Source: RUG12461 sp045661345
Lineage (GTDB): Bacteria > Bacillota > Clostridia > Lachnospirales > Lachnospiraceae
DNA: 64,000 nt
Direction of reading: 5' to 3'
Assembly: GCA_045661345.1 (NCBI GenBank)
Contig: JAZRFM010000021.1
Span: 36,188-100,187 of the forward strand
Position 1 is the stretch's first letter, and every line of letters begins with the position of its first letter. Below, one piece after another: positions 26,932 through 35,012 of the stretch. Made by a program: the position numbers and the translations under genes. Under the pieces are notes generated by a model, which saw only the letters and a list, made by a program, of their open reading frames with translations, had not been told where the DNA came from and ran no database searches.

Positions 26932-28281
26932 ATGGGATGTCCGCATTTCGGGAGCTGCGGCGGGTGTGACTGCCAGGATCTGACTTATGAGGAACAGTTG
27001 ATGAGAAAGGAGCGCGAAGTATTTGCGCTCCTTTTTGACGTTGTACAAAACAGATCCTGTCTCTACGAGAAGGCAGTGGAGAGCCCGCTTCGCAGCGGTT
27101 ACCGCAACAAAATGGAATACACCTTTGGAAATGAGAAGAAAGACGGCCCGCTGACACTGGGACTGCACAGAAGAAAGAGCTTCTTTGACATTTTGCCGGT
27201 GACGGACTGCAATATCGTGGACGCGGATTTCCGCCGGATTCTGTCAGCGACGACGGACTATTTCAGAGAACGAAAGATTCCCTTTTTTCACCGCAAAAGT
27301 CATACGGGGTATCTGCGTCATCTATTGGTGCGGAAGGGCGCCCATACGGGGGAGATCCTTATCGACCTGGTCACCACATGGAACGGGAACCGGCCCCGGG
27401 AGCGCTACGGGGACAAGCGAGATTTTCCGGTTGACCGTTGCTTTGTGCCGGAGGAGGAAGCGCTTCTTGCGGGATATGTTGAGACACTCAGGGCACTGCC
27501 CTTTGACGGGACGCTCTGCGGGATTTTGCACACCAGAAATGACAGCATGGCGGATGTGATCCGGGACGAGGGCACCGACCTTTTGTACGGGCGGGAATAT
27601 TTCTACGAAGAGCTCCTGTCACTCCGGTTTCGAATCACGCCCTTTTCCTTTTTTCAGACGAATTCTCTCGGTGCGGAGGCGCTTTATTCAGTGGTACGGG
27701 AGTATGTACTGGCGGCGGGCGGAGAATCGCTTTCTGCTGCGCCGTTGGCGGGTGACGGATTGCCTTCTGCTGCGCCGTTGGCGGGTGACGATGCGACGTC
27801 CCTGTCTTCTGACCGGCCGGATAAGACCACTGTCAGATTCGGCAATGTCTATGATCTGTACTCCGGCACCGGCACCATCGCTCAGCTCCTTGCACCTGTC
27901 GCGGAACATGTGACCGGTGTCGAGATCGTGGAGGAAGCTGTGGCTGCAGCGCGCCGCAATGCGGAAGAAAACGGACTCTCCAACTGCAGCTTCCATGCCG
28001 GGGATGTCTTAAGGGTTCTGGACGAGCTGACCGAGCTGCCGGACCTCATCGTCCTCGATCCGCCCCGGGACGGCGTACAGGCGAAAGCCCTTTCCAAGAT
28101 CCTCCAATACGGCGTTCCTCATATCATCTATGTTTCCTGCAAGCCAACCTCCCTCGCCCGGGATCTCGTTCCCATCCAGGAAGCCGGGTATCGTGTCGAC
28201 CGGGTCCGGTGCGTGGACATGTTCCCGTTTACGAGGCACGTGGAGACGGTGTGCCTTTTGTCCCAACGCAACGCGGACTGA
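26932..28281 (+). CDS. rlmD: 23S rRNA (uracil-5-)-methyltransferase RlmD/RlmCD
   Basis: A 449-residue SAM-dependent RNA methyltransferase. The N-terminus has a cysteine cluster for a 4Fe-4S centre (CPHFGSCGGCDCQ) and no TRAM domain. The SAM-binding domain starts near residue 304 (VYDLYSGTGTIAQLL); the catalytic motifs are VLDPPRDGVQ and YVSCKPTSLARDL with the nucleophilic Cys. Residues about 265-288 hold an in-frame 11-residue duplication that is unusual. The protein stops soon after MFPFTRHVETVCLLSQ; many clostridial homologues continue with a tail of about 100 residues. Related tails occur detached at 32.2, 56.9 and 63.6 kb. This is the last backbone gene before the accessory region. Confidence 0.9.
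   Translation: MGCPHFGSCGGCDCQDLTYEEQLMRKEREVFALLFDVVQNRSCLYEKAVESPLRSGYRNKMEYTFGNEKKDGPLTLGLHRRKSFFDILPVTDCNIVDADFRRILSATTDYFRERKIPFFHRKSHTGYLRHLLVRKGAHTGEILIDLVTTWNGNRPRERYGDKRDFPVDRCFVPEEEALLAGYVETLRALPFDGTLCGILHTRNDSMADVIRDEGTDLLYGREYFYEELLSLRFRITPFSFFQTNSLGAEALYSVVREYVLAAGGESLSAAPLAGDGLPSAAPLAGDDATSLSSDRPDKTTVRFGNVYDLYSGTGTIAQLLAPVAEHVTGVEIVEEAVAAARRNAEENGLSNCSFHAGDVLRVLDELTELPDLIVLDPPRDGVQAKALSKILQYGVPHIIYVSCKPTSLARDLVPIQEAGYRVDRVRCVDMFPFTRHVETVCLLSQRNAD
27730..27790 (+). repeat. 33-bp tandem repeat inside rlmD
   Basis: TCTGCTGCGCCGTTGGCGGG occurs twice, 33 bases apart (units start at 27730 and 27763), keeping frame and duplicating SAAPLAGD in the protein. It lies between the substrate-binding and SAM-binding parts, in what should be a loop. 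Confidence 0.85.
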
Positions 28282-28289
28282 TCTTACCG

Positions 28290-28480
28290 AGATACTCCAC
28301 CAAATCTGTAAAGAGTGATTCAAGGATCACTTCTTCCTCAGGTGTAGGGCGGGTATCTGCAATATCGATTCCGACCATATTGCCATCTTCGTCCTCATGA
28401 GTGTCCTGGAACGATACAAAGGTGATGAAGTCTTCGCGGCTCTTATAGCGCGGAAGGTGCTCTGCACGTCTGGGACAAGC
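28290..28480 (-). pseudogene. Remnant of a mobile-element sigma-70-like protein
   Basis: On the minus strand about 60 residues read KSREDFITFVSFQDTHEDED then GIDIADTRPTPEEEVILESL, which resembles the N-terminal third of small sigma-70-like regulators carried by clostridial conjugative elements (a Y/F-x-D-T-x-x-x-E-D-G stretch followed by PTPEE). The -10 and -35 binding regions are missing. It lies directly after rlmD and before a truncated DNA-binding ATPase, and looks like the end of a deleted integrated element. Confidence 0.4.
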
Positions 28481-28496
28481 GCTTCGCAGCAAGCGG

Positions 28497-29381
28497 ATGA
28501 CTGAGGCCGAGCTTAATATTTCAAACGAGGAGCTTCTGTCGAAGCTGAAACTTATATCAAACGGAAAGCTGAAGCGTTCAGCAGTGCTGTTGTTCTACGG
28601 TGATCCGAGTATTGTGCAGGTCGGAAGTTTCGTTAAAGTCGGCAAATTTGCGAACGGAACCGTGGAGTATCATGATGACCTTGAAGGTTCGCTTATATCT
28701 ATGGCAGATAAGATTGTTGATCTGATTTATCTGAAGTATTTGAAGGCAAAAATCACATATGAACACGATCGGCGAGTAGAGACTTATCCTTTCGCGCGTA
28801 ACGCCATCCGCGAAGCAATCTACAACGCCATCGCTCATAACTGCTATATGTATGGTACTCCGATACAGATACGGATTGAGGAAGAGCAGATCATTATAAG
28901 CAACCGCTGTATCCATCCTGAGGGATGGACTGCGGAAACCTTAATGCAGCCTCATGATTCCATTCCGTATAATCCTGATATTGCCAATGTGTTTTACAGA
29001 GCTGGATATATAGAAACCTGGGGACAAGGGATTCAAAAAATCTGTGATGAGTGCAAAGCACTTGGCGCGGAGCTTCCGAAATATGAAATAATTGGGACAG
29101 GGCTCAGAGTGTACTTTCCTGCGCTTAAGAGTGCTCTTATAGATCGGCCTAAAACTCCAAACCGACATGACGTCGGAAAGGATGTCGGTTTAGAAGTCGG
29201 TTTGGCGGAAAAGATTATAGATTTGATATTAAAAGATTCCGAAATCAAAATGTCCGAGATGGCAGAAAAACTGGAGGTTACGACCAGGACCATAGAACGG
29301 GAAATGAAAAAACTGCGTGAGTCCGGACGCGTTGTACGTGTCGGTGGAAAGAGATACGGGCATTGGGAAATACGGGAATAA
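28497..29381 (+). CDS. 5'-truncated AlbA_2/RecG-like transcriptional regulator (GHKL C-terminal part)
   Basis: A 294-residue frame. It matches the second half of the ATP-dependent helicase RecG-like/AlbA_2 regulators: KLKRSAVLLFYGDPS, NAIREAIYNAIAHNCYM (GHKL-like N box), IIISNRCIHPEGW, and a C-terminal winged helix (LEVTTRTIEREMKKLRESG) after a short D-V-G repeat. The N-terminal AlbA_2 domain is missing, so the frame starts inside the gene at LRSKRMTEAEL. A second, shorter copy of the same gene start is at 57.0 kb. It may still make a DNA-binding protein, but I regard it as truncated. Confidence 0.7.
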   Translation: MTEAELNISNEELLSKLKLISNGKLKRSAVLLFYGDPSIVQVGSFVKVGKFANGTVEYHDDLEGSLISMADKIVDLIYLKYLKAKITYEHDRRVETYPFARNAIREAIYNAIAHNCYMYGTPIQIRIEEEQIIISNRCIHPEGWTAETLMQPHDSIPYNPDIANVFYRAGYIETWGQGIQKICDECKALGAELPKYEIIGTGLRVYFPALKSALIDRPKTPNRHDVGKDVGLEVGLAEKIIDLILKDSEIKMSEMAEKLEVTTRTIEREMKKLRESGRVVRVGGKRYGHWEIRE

Positions 29382-29390
29382 TAGGAGACT

Positions 29391-30185
29391 ATGGAAATCA
29401 TTGATTTTTATACCAGTGACAATAAGGATCACTGGCTTTCAGAAATACAAAAGAGCGATTGGAGAGCGGGGAAATATCTTTACGAATTGCTCCGGGATCA
29501 GAAACTGAAGGAGCTATGCGGCGGATCAACTAAAGCGCTCCTTCTTGTTGATGATGGCAAATTGTTGGCTTTCTGTACATATGCCGAGCAGGATGATATC
29601 CGGGAGCCATTACTGACACCTTGGGTAGGCTTTGTATATACTTTCCCGGAATGCAGAGGAAAGAGACGTGTGGGAAAGCTGCTGGAATATGCCTATATGC
29701 TTGCAAAGAAAGATGGGCATGAGCGTATTTACATCTCTACGGGTGAGACAGGCCTTTATGAGAAATATGGATACCGCTTCTGGAAAAATATGAAGGATGT
29801 TAGCGGTGAAGACAGCCGTGTATATATAACGGATATTGTAACAATGGATTTCAGCGCTGTGCTGGGAACCACAGTGAGCGGAACGATCGACAGACCACTT
29901 GGAAGTGCTCATCCAAGGCATCCGGAGATGATATATCCCATCAATTATGGATATGTGGATGGAGTATTTGCCGGGGATGGAGCTGAGCAGGATGTGTATG
30001 TATTTGGGACGAACCAGCCGTTAAAAACATTTATGGGTAAGGTTATTGGTGTATATCACCGCCTGAACGACAACGAAGATAAGTGGATCGTAAGCCTTAG
30101 CGGAGAGACGATTCCGGCAGAGGATATTCTGGAGGCTATTGGCTTTCAAGAGAAGTATTTTATGGGAGAGCTGTATACACTATAA
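29391..30185 (+). CDS. GNAT acetyltransferase fused to a pyrophosphatase-like domain
   Basis: A 264-residue protein. Residues 1-145 are a GNAT domain with the acetyl-CoA loop (PECRGKRRVGKLLEYAY). Residues 155-264 resemble small inorganic-pyrophosphatase-like proteins: GTIDRPLGSAHPRHPE, YPINYGYVDG, then DGAEQDVYVFG. GNATs transfer an acetyl group from acetyl-CoA to amines; the second part would bind a phosphate-containing compound. An AGGAG site precedes the ATG. First of a tight run of three genes (13 bases to the next). Confidence 0.78.
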   Translation: MEIIDFYTSDNKDHWLSEIQKSDWRAGKYLYELLRDQKLKELCGGSTKALLLVDDGKLLAFCTYAEQDDIREPLLTPWVGFVYTFPECRGKRRVGKLLEYAYMLAKKDGHERIYISTGETGLYEKYGYRFWKNMKDVSGEDSRVYITDIVTMDFSAVLGTTVSGTIDRPLGSAHPRHPEMIYPINYGYVDGVFAGDGAEQDVYVFGTNQPLKTFMGKVIGVYHRLNDNEDKWIVSLSGETIPAEDILEAIGFQEKYFMGELYTL

Positions 30186-30198
30186 GGAGCGATAATAT

Positions 30199-30648
30199 AT
30201 GATCCGTGAAGCGAAACGAGAAGATTTAGATGCATTGCTTGAACTGTATCTGTTTTTACATGAGGATAGCATTCCTGAGAAGAATAATCACCTTGAAGAA
30301 ACGTGGGAACAGATCATTGGAGATCCGAATCATCATCTGATTGTCTGTGAAGAGGAAGGCAAGATTATTTCATCATGTGTGTGCGTGATCATTCCCAATC
30401 TGACCAGAAATATCAGGCCGTATGCTTTTGTCGAGAATGTAGTAACACATGCGGATTATCGGGGAAAAGGTTATGCGACGGAATGTCTGGACTTCGCAAG
30501 GAGAATAGCAGAGCAGGAAAACTGCTATAAAATGATGCTCCTTACCGGATCTAAAAGTCCGAAGACACTCAACTTTTATGAGAAAGCCGGATACAACAGC
30601 AGTGATAAGACTGCTTTTATACAGTGGATTGGGATGGATGATAAATAA
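30199..30648 (+). CDS. GNAT family N-acetyltransferase
   Basis: A 149-residue single-domain GNAT. It begins MIREAKREDLDALLELY, and carries the acetyl-CoA binding strand and loop VENVVTHADYRGKGYATECL, then LTGSKSPKTLNFYEKAGY near the end. The substrate is unknown. TAAGGAG precedes the ATG. The stop overlaps the start of the phosphatase gene (TAATG), so it belongs to the 29391-31211 operon. Confidence 0.88.
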   Translation: MIREAKREDLDALLELYLFLHEDSIPEKNNHLEETWEQIIGDPNHHLIVCEEEGKIISSCVCVIIPNLTRNIRPYAFVENVVTHADYRGKGYATECLDFARRIAEQENCYKMMLLTGSKSPKTLNFYEKAGYNSSDKTAFIQWIGMDDK

Positions 30649-31211
30649 TGGGATCGATTTTACAGACGACTTTAAATACAAGAGCGCTTCCTACCGGGGA
30701 TATGAGATATGTCCGAAGCGATTATCCGGGTAATCTCACGGATGAGGAAGTACAGTGGCTTTTTCAAAAGGATATAACAACGATTGTAGATCTCAGAGAA
30801 GCAAAAGAATATGAGACACGTCCGTGCCGCCTTGAAAAAGAAGAGGGATTCGACTATTTTCATTTGCCCGTAACCGGCGGAGGGGATACACCCGAATCGC
30901 CTGAAGCAGTGGCAAGGACATATCTGGGTATGCTGGATGGACAGATGAACCAGATTATCAGCACCATAATGAATGCAAAGAGCAATGTTTTGTATTTCTG
31001 TGGAGCCGGGAAAGATAGAACGGGTGTGGTTTCGGCTATCATTCTTAGAAAACTTGGATTCAGTGATCAGGTGATTATAGATGACTATATGGAAACCAAG
31101 GAAAATCTGATGGGTTTTCTTACGGCATATGTTGAAGAGCATCCGGAGGTGGATATAAACATTATTATTCCGAATGAGAAGAATATCAAAAAGGTTCTGG
31201 ATGCTATATAA
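30648..31211 (+). CDS. Tyrosine-protein phosphatase (Y_phosphatase3-like)
   Basis: A 187-residue phosphatase with the CX5R P-loop CGAGKDRTG (Cys118, Arg124), the usual signature of bacterial tyrosine and lipid phosphatases of the DSP/Y_phosphatase3 group. The general-acid loop region is FDYFHLPVTGGGD. It acts on phosphotyrosine or phosphoinositide-like substrates. Translationally coupled to the upstream acetyltransferase. No signal peptide, so it should be cytosolic. Confidence 0.85.
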   Translation: MGSILQTTLNTRALPTGDMRYVRSDYPGNLTDEEVQWLFQKDITTIVDLREAKEYETRPCRLEKEEGFDYFHLPVTGGGDTPESPEAVARTYLGMLDGQMNQIISTIMNAKSNVLYFCGAGKDRTGVVSAIILRKLGFSDQVIIDDYMETKENLMGFLTAYVEEHPEVDINIIIPNEKNIKKVLDAI

Positions 31212-31305
31212 ATTAGGAACACCCTACTAAGAGAGCACAGAATGTCGGGTGTCAAATCCATAAGCTGATATACTGATGGTACAGTGAGCGAAGGGAGTGA
31301 GTAAG

Positions 31306-32109
31306 ATGCAAGGCTGGATCGAAGGATTTCAGGAATCCATAGATTTCATGGAACAGAATCTGACGGAAGAATTGGACATAGAGGATATCGCCGGTAAGGC
31401 AGCATTGTCTCCGTTCTATTATCAGCGCATCTTTGGTGCTCTTTGCGGTATGACTGTCGGTGAATATATCCGTGCGCGCAGGATGACGCTGGCGGCTCAG
31501 GAACTCAGCCGGGAAGATGTGAAGGTGATTGATGTGGCTGTTAAATATGGCTATGAATCACCGGACAGCTTTACTAAGGCTTTCCAGAAGTTTCATGGAA
31601 TCACACCATCACAGGCACGGGAAGCAGGTGCACCGCTCAAATCTTTTGCTCCACTGCATATCAAAATCACGATGGAGGGTGGAACGATGTTAGATTATCG
31701 TATTGTTGAAAAGGCTCCTTTTACTATTGTCGGCACCAAGAGACGATTCAATTCGGACACAAGTTATCAGGAAATACCGAAGTTCTGGGCTGAATACATG
31801 GGGCAGGGAGAGAAGTGTCCTATTATGGGAACCTTTGGTGTATGCGTTGATATGGGTGGCAAGGACTTTGACTATTGGATCGCAGATCTGTATAAGCCGT
31901 GGGAAGACATCCCGGAAGGCTGTGATACTTACCAGATCCCTGGAAACCTATGGGCTCAGTTCATCTGTAAAGGAGCGTTGCCGGATAGTCTGCAGAGTGT
32001 GAATACCAAGATTTGGTCTGAATGGCTTCCTGCTCTGCAGGGATATGAGCTTGCAGAAAAGTACAACCTGGAAGTTTATGGTCCGCCTACGGAGAATCCG
32101 GATGACTAG
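31306..32109 (+). CDS. AraC-family regulator with GyrI-like effector domain
   Basis: A 267-residue regulator. Residues 1-105 hold two AraC helix-turn-helix units (LDIEDIAGKAALSPFYYQRI, then VAVKYGYESPDSFTKAFQKF). Residues 125-267 are a GyrI-like ligand-binding domain (YRIVEKAPFTIVGTKRRFN, WAEYM). This Rob/TipA-like layout usually senses drugs or other small molecules. AAGGGAG lies eight bases before ATG 31306; a GTG three codons earlier is too close to it. A hairpin-forming stretch lies at 31221-31255 upstream. Confidence 0.88.
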   Translation: MQGWIEGFQESIDFMEQNLTEELDIEDIAGKAALSPFYYQRIFGALCGMTVGEYIRARRMTLAAQELSREDVKVIDVAVKYGYESPDSFTKAFQKFHGITPSQAREAGAPLKSFAPLHIKITMEGGTMLDYRIVEKAPFTIVGTKRRFNSDTSYQEIPKFWAEYMGQGEKCPIMGTFGVCVDMGGKDFDYWIADLYKPWEDIPEGCDTYQIPGNLWAQFICKGALPDSLQSVNTKIWSEWLPALQGYELAEKYNLEVYGPPTENPDD

Positions 32110-32111
32110 GA

Positions 32112-32312
32112 GAAAAGGTCGATGTATCCGAGATTGATGCAGAGATTGCGAATTTCCGCAGGCGTCTTAAACAATTAGAGCGAAGTAAGCATGGGATCAT
32201 AGAACGAGAGAATTATAATAAGCCGAAATCTTCCGGCAGCAAGCAGCCGGGATGTCCGGAGGAAAAGATCAAGGCTATTGAGAATGCCATGAGACATTTT
32301 CAAATGATATAA
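32112..32312 (+). pseudogene. Detached rlmD-type C-terminal tail joined to a coiled-coil fragment
   Basis: From 32112 the frame reads a coiled-coil piece (IDAEIANFRRRLKQLERS), probably from a recombinase or similar protein, then switches at KHGIIERENYNKPKS to the C-terminal tail found on many clostridial RlmD-type methyltransferases, ending HFQMI and TAA. There is no start codon and no methyltransferase body. The last 123 bases repeat, with few differences, at 63738-63860. Confidence 0.6.
32187..32309 (+). repeat. 123-bp imperfect direct repeat, copy 1 (rlmD tail)
   Basis: Begins AAGCATGGGATCATAGAACG and ends near ATGATA. By eye it is about 90 percent identical to 63738-63860, in the same orientation, 31.5 kb apart. 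Both are ends of rlmD-type tails. Confidence 0.8.
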
Positions 32313-32367
32313 GAGAAAATAACGGCTGGCTGAAACCTGACGGTTTTGGTCAGTCTGATTTTTTATC

Positions 32368-32415
32368 TTGACAGGCTAACGTACATTAGCTACAATGAGG
32401 CTAATATATATTAGC
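32368..32415 (+). promoter_or_regulatory. Promoter and twin palindromic operators of the TetR gene
   Basis: TTGACA (32368-32373), 17 bases, TACAAT (32391-32396): a near-consensus promoter. GCTAACGTACATTAGC (32375-32390) fills the spacer and GCTAATATATATTAGC (32400-32415, a perfect palindrome) follows the -10. They share the half-sites GCTAA and TTAGC, spaced 25 bases centre to centre. This is a textbook arrangement for TetR autorepression. The ATG at 32395 lies inside this control region and is therefore not the start. Confidence 0.85.
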
Positions 32416-32430
32416 GAAATGGAGGATGCT

Positions 32431-33015
32431 ATGTCTACCAAAGAGAAAATACTGGATGCGGCATTAACGCTGTTTGCAGAGAATGGATACGATGGGACAA
32501 GCGTGGAGCAGATTGCAAATATTGTCGGGATCAAAGCTCCATCGCTATATAAGCACTATAAGGGGAAAGAGGACATCCTTAATGCGTTGATTGATTCTGC
32601 GGAAGAGCGGTATGAGGTAATGTTTGGATCTGAGAAAAACATCGGGAAGGTGCCTGAGAGCCGGGAGGAGTTTATAAAGGTGACTATGGAAAGGATCTCA
32701 TTCACAATGCGGGATCCCATAATCCGCAAGACGCGGATGCTTCTTGTGCAAGAGCAGTTCAGGAATGAAAGGATTTCTGAGGTTACAACCAGGCATCAGC
32801 TGGATGGAATACAGAGGATGTTTGCAAAGATTATCAAGGGAATGATAGATGAGGGGATAGTCGTAAAGGATGATCCGAAGCTGCTTGCAGTAGAACTTAC
32901 CGCACCGGCTGTTCTGCAGATCGCAAGAGCAGACAGACAGCCACAGTGTGAGAAAGAATGCATGGAATACATCGAAAAGCATCTGCGGCATTTTTGTAAG
33001 GTATACATGAGATAG
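32431..33015 (+). CDS. TetR/AcrR-family transcriptional regulator
   Basis: A 194-residue repressor. The TetR helix-turn-helix is at residues 3-50: TKEKILDAALTLFAENGYDGTSVEQIA followed by IKAPSLYKHYKGKEDIL (each less than the full domain). The rest is an all-helical ligand-binding region of an unassigned type. ATG 32431 is chosen because GGAGG lies six bases before it. It probably represses itself through the palindromes at 32375 and 32400. The genes after it are acetyltransferases and give no strong hint about the ligand. Confidence 0.92.
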   Translation: MSTKEKILDAALTLFAENGYDGTSVEQIANIVGIKAPSLYKHYKGKEDILNALIDSAEERYEVMFGSEKNIGKVPESREEFIKVTMERISFTMRDPIIRKTRMLLVQEQFRNERISEVTTRHQLDGIQRMFAKIIKGMIDEGIVVKDDPKLLAVELTAPAVLQIARADRQPQCEKECMEYIEKHLRHFCKVYMR

Positions 33016-33027
33016 GAGCAGATTTTT

Positions 33028-33459
33028 ATGATAAGAAAAATGAAAGAGGAAGATTTGCAACAATGTGCAGTGATATATGCTAAGGCGTTTCCTATAGAAT
33101 ATTGGGGGATTGATTGGAACCCTGATAATGCAAAAGAATATTTATTGGATTATTACGAGCAGAAAAGATTTGTAGGATATGTGTATGAAGAAGATGGCGT
33201 GGTAATTGGATGTATATTTGCATTATGTAAGATATCAGGAAGTAAGAAAGAAATATATATTAACGAAATGGCAGTTTTACTTGAAAGACAGGGCCAAGGT
33301 ATTGGTAGGCAATTACTGAAGACGCTATTAGATTATAGTAAGGAAACAGGATATGCTGGGGTTGTCCTTTATACCAGTGAATGCGCACCTGCATCCAAAT
33401 TTTATGAAAAGAATGGTTTTAAGTTGTCACAAGGAACTATTTGTATGTATTGTGCGTAA
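33028..33459 (+). CDS. GNAT family N-acetyltransferase
   Basis: A 143-residue single-domain GNAT. MIRKMKEEDLQQCAVIYAKA opens the first strand; EMAVLLERQGQGIGRQLLKT is the acetyl-CoA loop; ASKFYEKNGFK is the final motif. The wording of the N-terminus (AFPIEYWG, then NPDNAKEYLLDYY) resembles acetyltransferases that modify small toxic amines, but the substrate is not known. It starts 12 bases after the TetR stop, so it may be under that regulator. Confidence 0.87.
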   Translation: MIRKMKEEDLQQCAVIYAKAFPIEYWGIDWNPDNAKEYLLDYYEQKRFVGYVYEEDGVVIGCIFALCKISGSKKEIYINEMAVLLERQGQGIGRQLLKTLLDYSKETGYAGVVLYTSECAPASKFYEKNGFKLSQGTICMYCA

Positions 33460-33537
33460 ATTCGAATTGTAGAGGCTTGAGGTTTTCAGATGGAGAAACT
33501 GACAGAGAACATGATTCGCTTTGAAGAAAGGAACAAA

Positions 33538-34497
33538 ATGATTATTCAAGACTTTGAACCGAAACATATAGAGGAGGCAATGGGCATTGCTCTTAGTGCA
33601 TATAACTATGAGCGGGCGTTTACCTGGGATCTTCCTCTAATATCAAGTATTCCGATTCTAAAACAATTATCTGAGAATGGATTAGGCGTTGCGGCATTTG
33701 AAGGCGGAAAAATGGTGGGATTTCTTTGCAGTGTGGAACCCTTTGAGAATGCTTTTCGTTCCACTGATGTGAGAGGAGTTTTTTCGCCCATGGGTGCAAA
33801 TGGAGCAGACATGGAAAATCACGGCAAGATTTATGCAGCATTGTATCAGGCAGCTGCAAAAAAGTGGGTAAAAGCCGGAGCGATGTCACATGCAATTTGT
33901 TTATATGAACATGATGAGGAAGCTGCGCAGCAGCTTTTTCGGTATGGATTTGGCATGAGGTGTGTAGACGCCATTCGTCCGATGGAAACAATCGATTGCA
34001 CTCTATGCAGCGGATATGAGTTTTTGGAATTACCCAGGGAAGATTATGCATATGTATATCCGCTTAATTTGGGACTTAATGAACATTACTGCACCAGCCC
34101 CTTTTTTGTGAACAGAAAACCGGATACGCCGGAAGGTTTTTTGAATTCTTCGGAAAGAAATAAGGAACGCTACTTTGCAGCGAAGATCGGCGGAGAATTA
34201 TGCGCTTATATGGAAGTGTCGGACGAAGGTGAAACATTTACTGCATCCGGAGATGATTACCGTCATATTACGGGGGCATATTGTTTACCGGAACACAGGG
34301 GCAGGGGTGTATACAAAAACCTGTTGAATTATGCTATCAATACATTGAAAACTGAGGGATATACCAGACTTGGTGTGGATTTTGAAAGCATCAATCCGTC
34401 AGGAAGCGGCTTTTGGCTAAAGTATTTTAATGCTTATACCAATAGTGTTGTGCGCAGGATAGATGAACGGATTATTCAAAGAGTTTCGCTGGTGTGA
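33538..34497 (+). CDS. Large GNAT acetyltransferase with two GNAT-like halves
   Basis: A 319-residue protein. The N-terminal half begins MIIQDFEPKHIEEAMGIAL and has a degenerate GNAT fold; the second half holds the recognisable acetyl-CoA loop AYCLPEHRGRGVYKNLLNYA near residue 255, ending with a Phe-Glu-Ser-Ile-Asn-Pro-Ser motif. Such double GNATs are common in Clostridia. An AAAGGAAC site supports ATG 33538; an ATG 16 codons upstream (33490) lacks a site but cannot be excluded. Substrate unknown. Confidence 0.8.
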   Translation: MIIQDFEPKHIEEAMGIALSAYNYERAFTWDLPLISSIPILKQLSENGLGVAAFEGGKMVGFLCSVEPFENAFRSTDVRGVFSPMGANGADMENHGKIYAALYQAAAKKWVKAGAMSHAICLYEHDEEAAQQLFRYGFGMRCVDAIRPMETIDCTLCSGYEFLELPREDYAYVYPLNLGLNEHYCTSPFFVNRKPDTPEGFLNSSERNKERYFAAKIGGELCAYMEVSDEGETFTASGDDYRHITGAYCLPEHRGRGVYKNLLNYAINTLKTEGYTRLGVDFESINPSGSGFWLKYFNAYTNSVVRRIDERIIQRVSLV

Positions 34498-34509
34498 TGT
34501 GGGGAATAA

Positions 34510-34950
34510 ATGATGTTTTTACGCAAGAGTACTATAAACGATATTAAAGAACTTACAGCTATTTCCATTAAAGCATTTGGCTCTGATATACAAGTCGGCG
34601 GAAAAGAAGCAGGCGGACCACCGGATTATGATTCGGAAAGCTGGCATAGAAAAATGATGGAGCAGAATCACCTATATACTTTTTTGAATAGCGATGAAAA
34701 TATTGTGGGTGGTGCCGTTTTGTTTGGAGCAGAGGAATTATTCGTCGGAAGAATATTTATTGATCCCAGATATTTCCGTCAGGGATACGGAATGAAACTT
34801 ATGATGGAAATTGAGGATTTATTCCATTCTAAAATAATAAAATTAGATACCCCGATTTGGAATGAGCGTACAAACCGGTTTTATAAAAAGTGCGGTTATA
34901 CCGAAATCGGAAGAGATGACGAAAGTGTTTATTATGAAAAAAGAGCCTAG
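34510..34950 (+). CDS. GNAT family N-acetyltransferase
   Basis: A 146-residue GNAT: FLRKSTINDIKELTAISIKA at the start, RIFIDPRYFRQGYGMKLMME for the acetyl-CoA loop and RTNRFYKKCGYTEIGR near the end. Two consecutive ATG codons; either may be used. It begins 12 bases after the preceding GNAT. A hairpin follows its stop immediately (34952-34979). Confidence 0.86.
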   Translation: MMFLRKSTINDIKELTAISIKAFGSDIQVGGKEAGGPPDYDSESWHRKMMEQNHLYTFLNSDENIVGGAVLFGAEELFVGRIFIDPRYFRQGYGMKLMMEIEDLFHSKIIKLDTPIWNERTNRFYKKCGYTEIGRDDESVYYEKRA

Positions 34951-34951
34951 C

Positions 34952-34979
34952 AGAGCTCTGCGTGTACGCAGAGAGCTCT
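34952..34979. other. Inverted repeat at a gene junction
   Basis: AGAGCTCTGCGT (34952-34963) pairs with ACGCAGAGAGCTCT (34966-34979) with a two-base bulge. It starts two bases after a GNAT stop and lies just before the YjdF-like gene. There is no T run. In position and shape (asymmetric hairpin at a gene junction, then a GACGAAGG-like stretch) it resembles the four palindromic repeats at 40.5-43.9 kb, though its sequence differs. Confidence 0.55.
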
Positions 34980-35012
34980 ATGAGGCGAAAAATACACGGA
35001 GACGAAGGCGAC

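Noticed and set aside
29160..29205. Short tandem GTCGG repeats as a CRISPR or regulatory repeat
   Set aside because: They encode the D-V-G repeat commonly seen in the linker of AlbA_2/RecG-like proteins and lie inside the reading frame.
34951..35012. yjdF-motif riboswitch before the YjdF gene
   Set aside because: Only about 60 bases separate the genes and they are filled by a simple inverted repeat that does not show the yjdF-motif structure.
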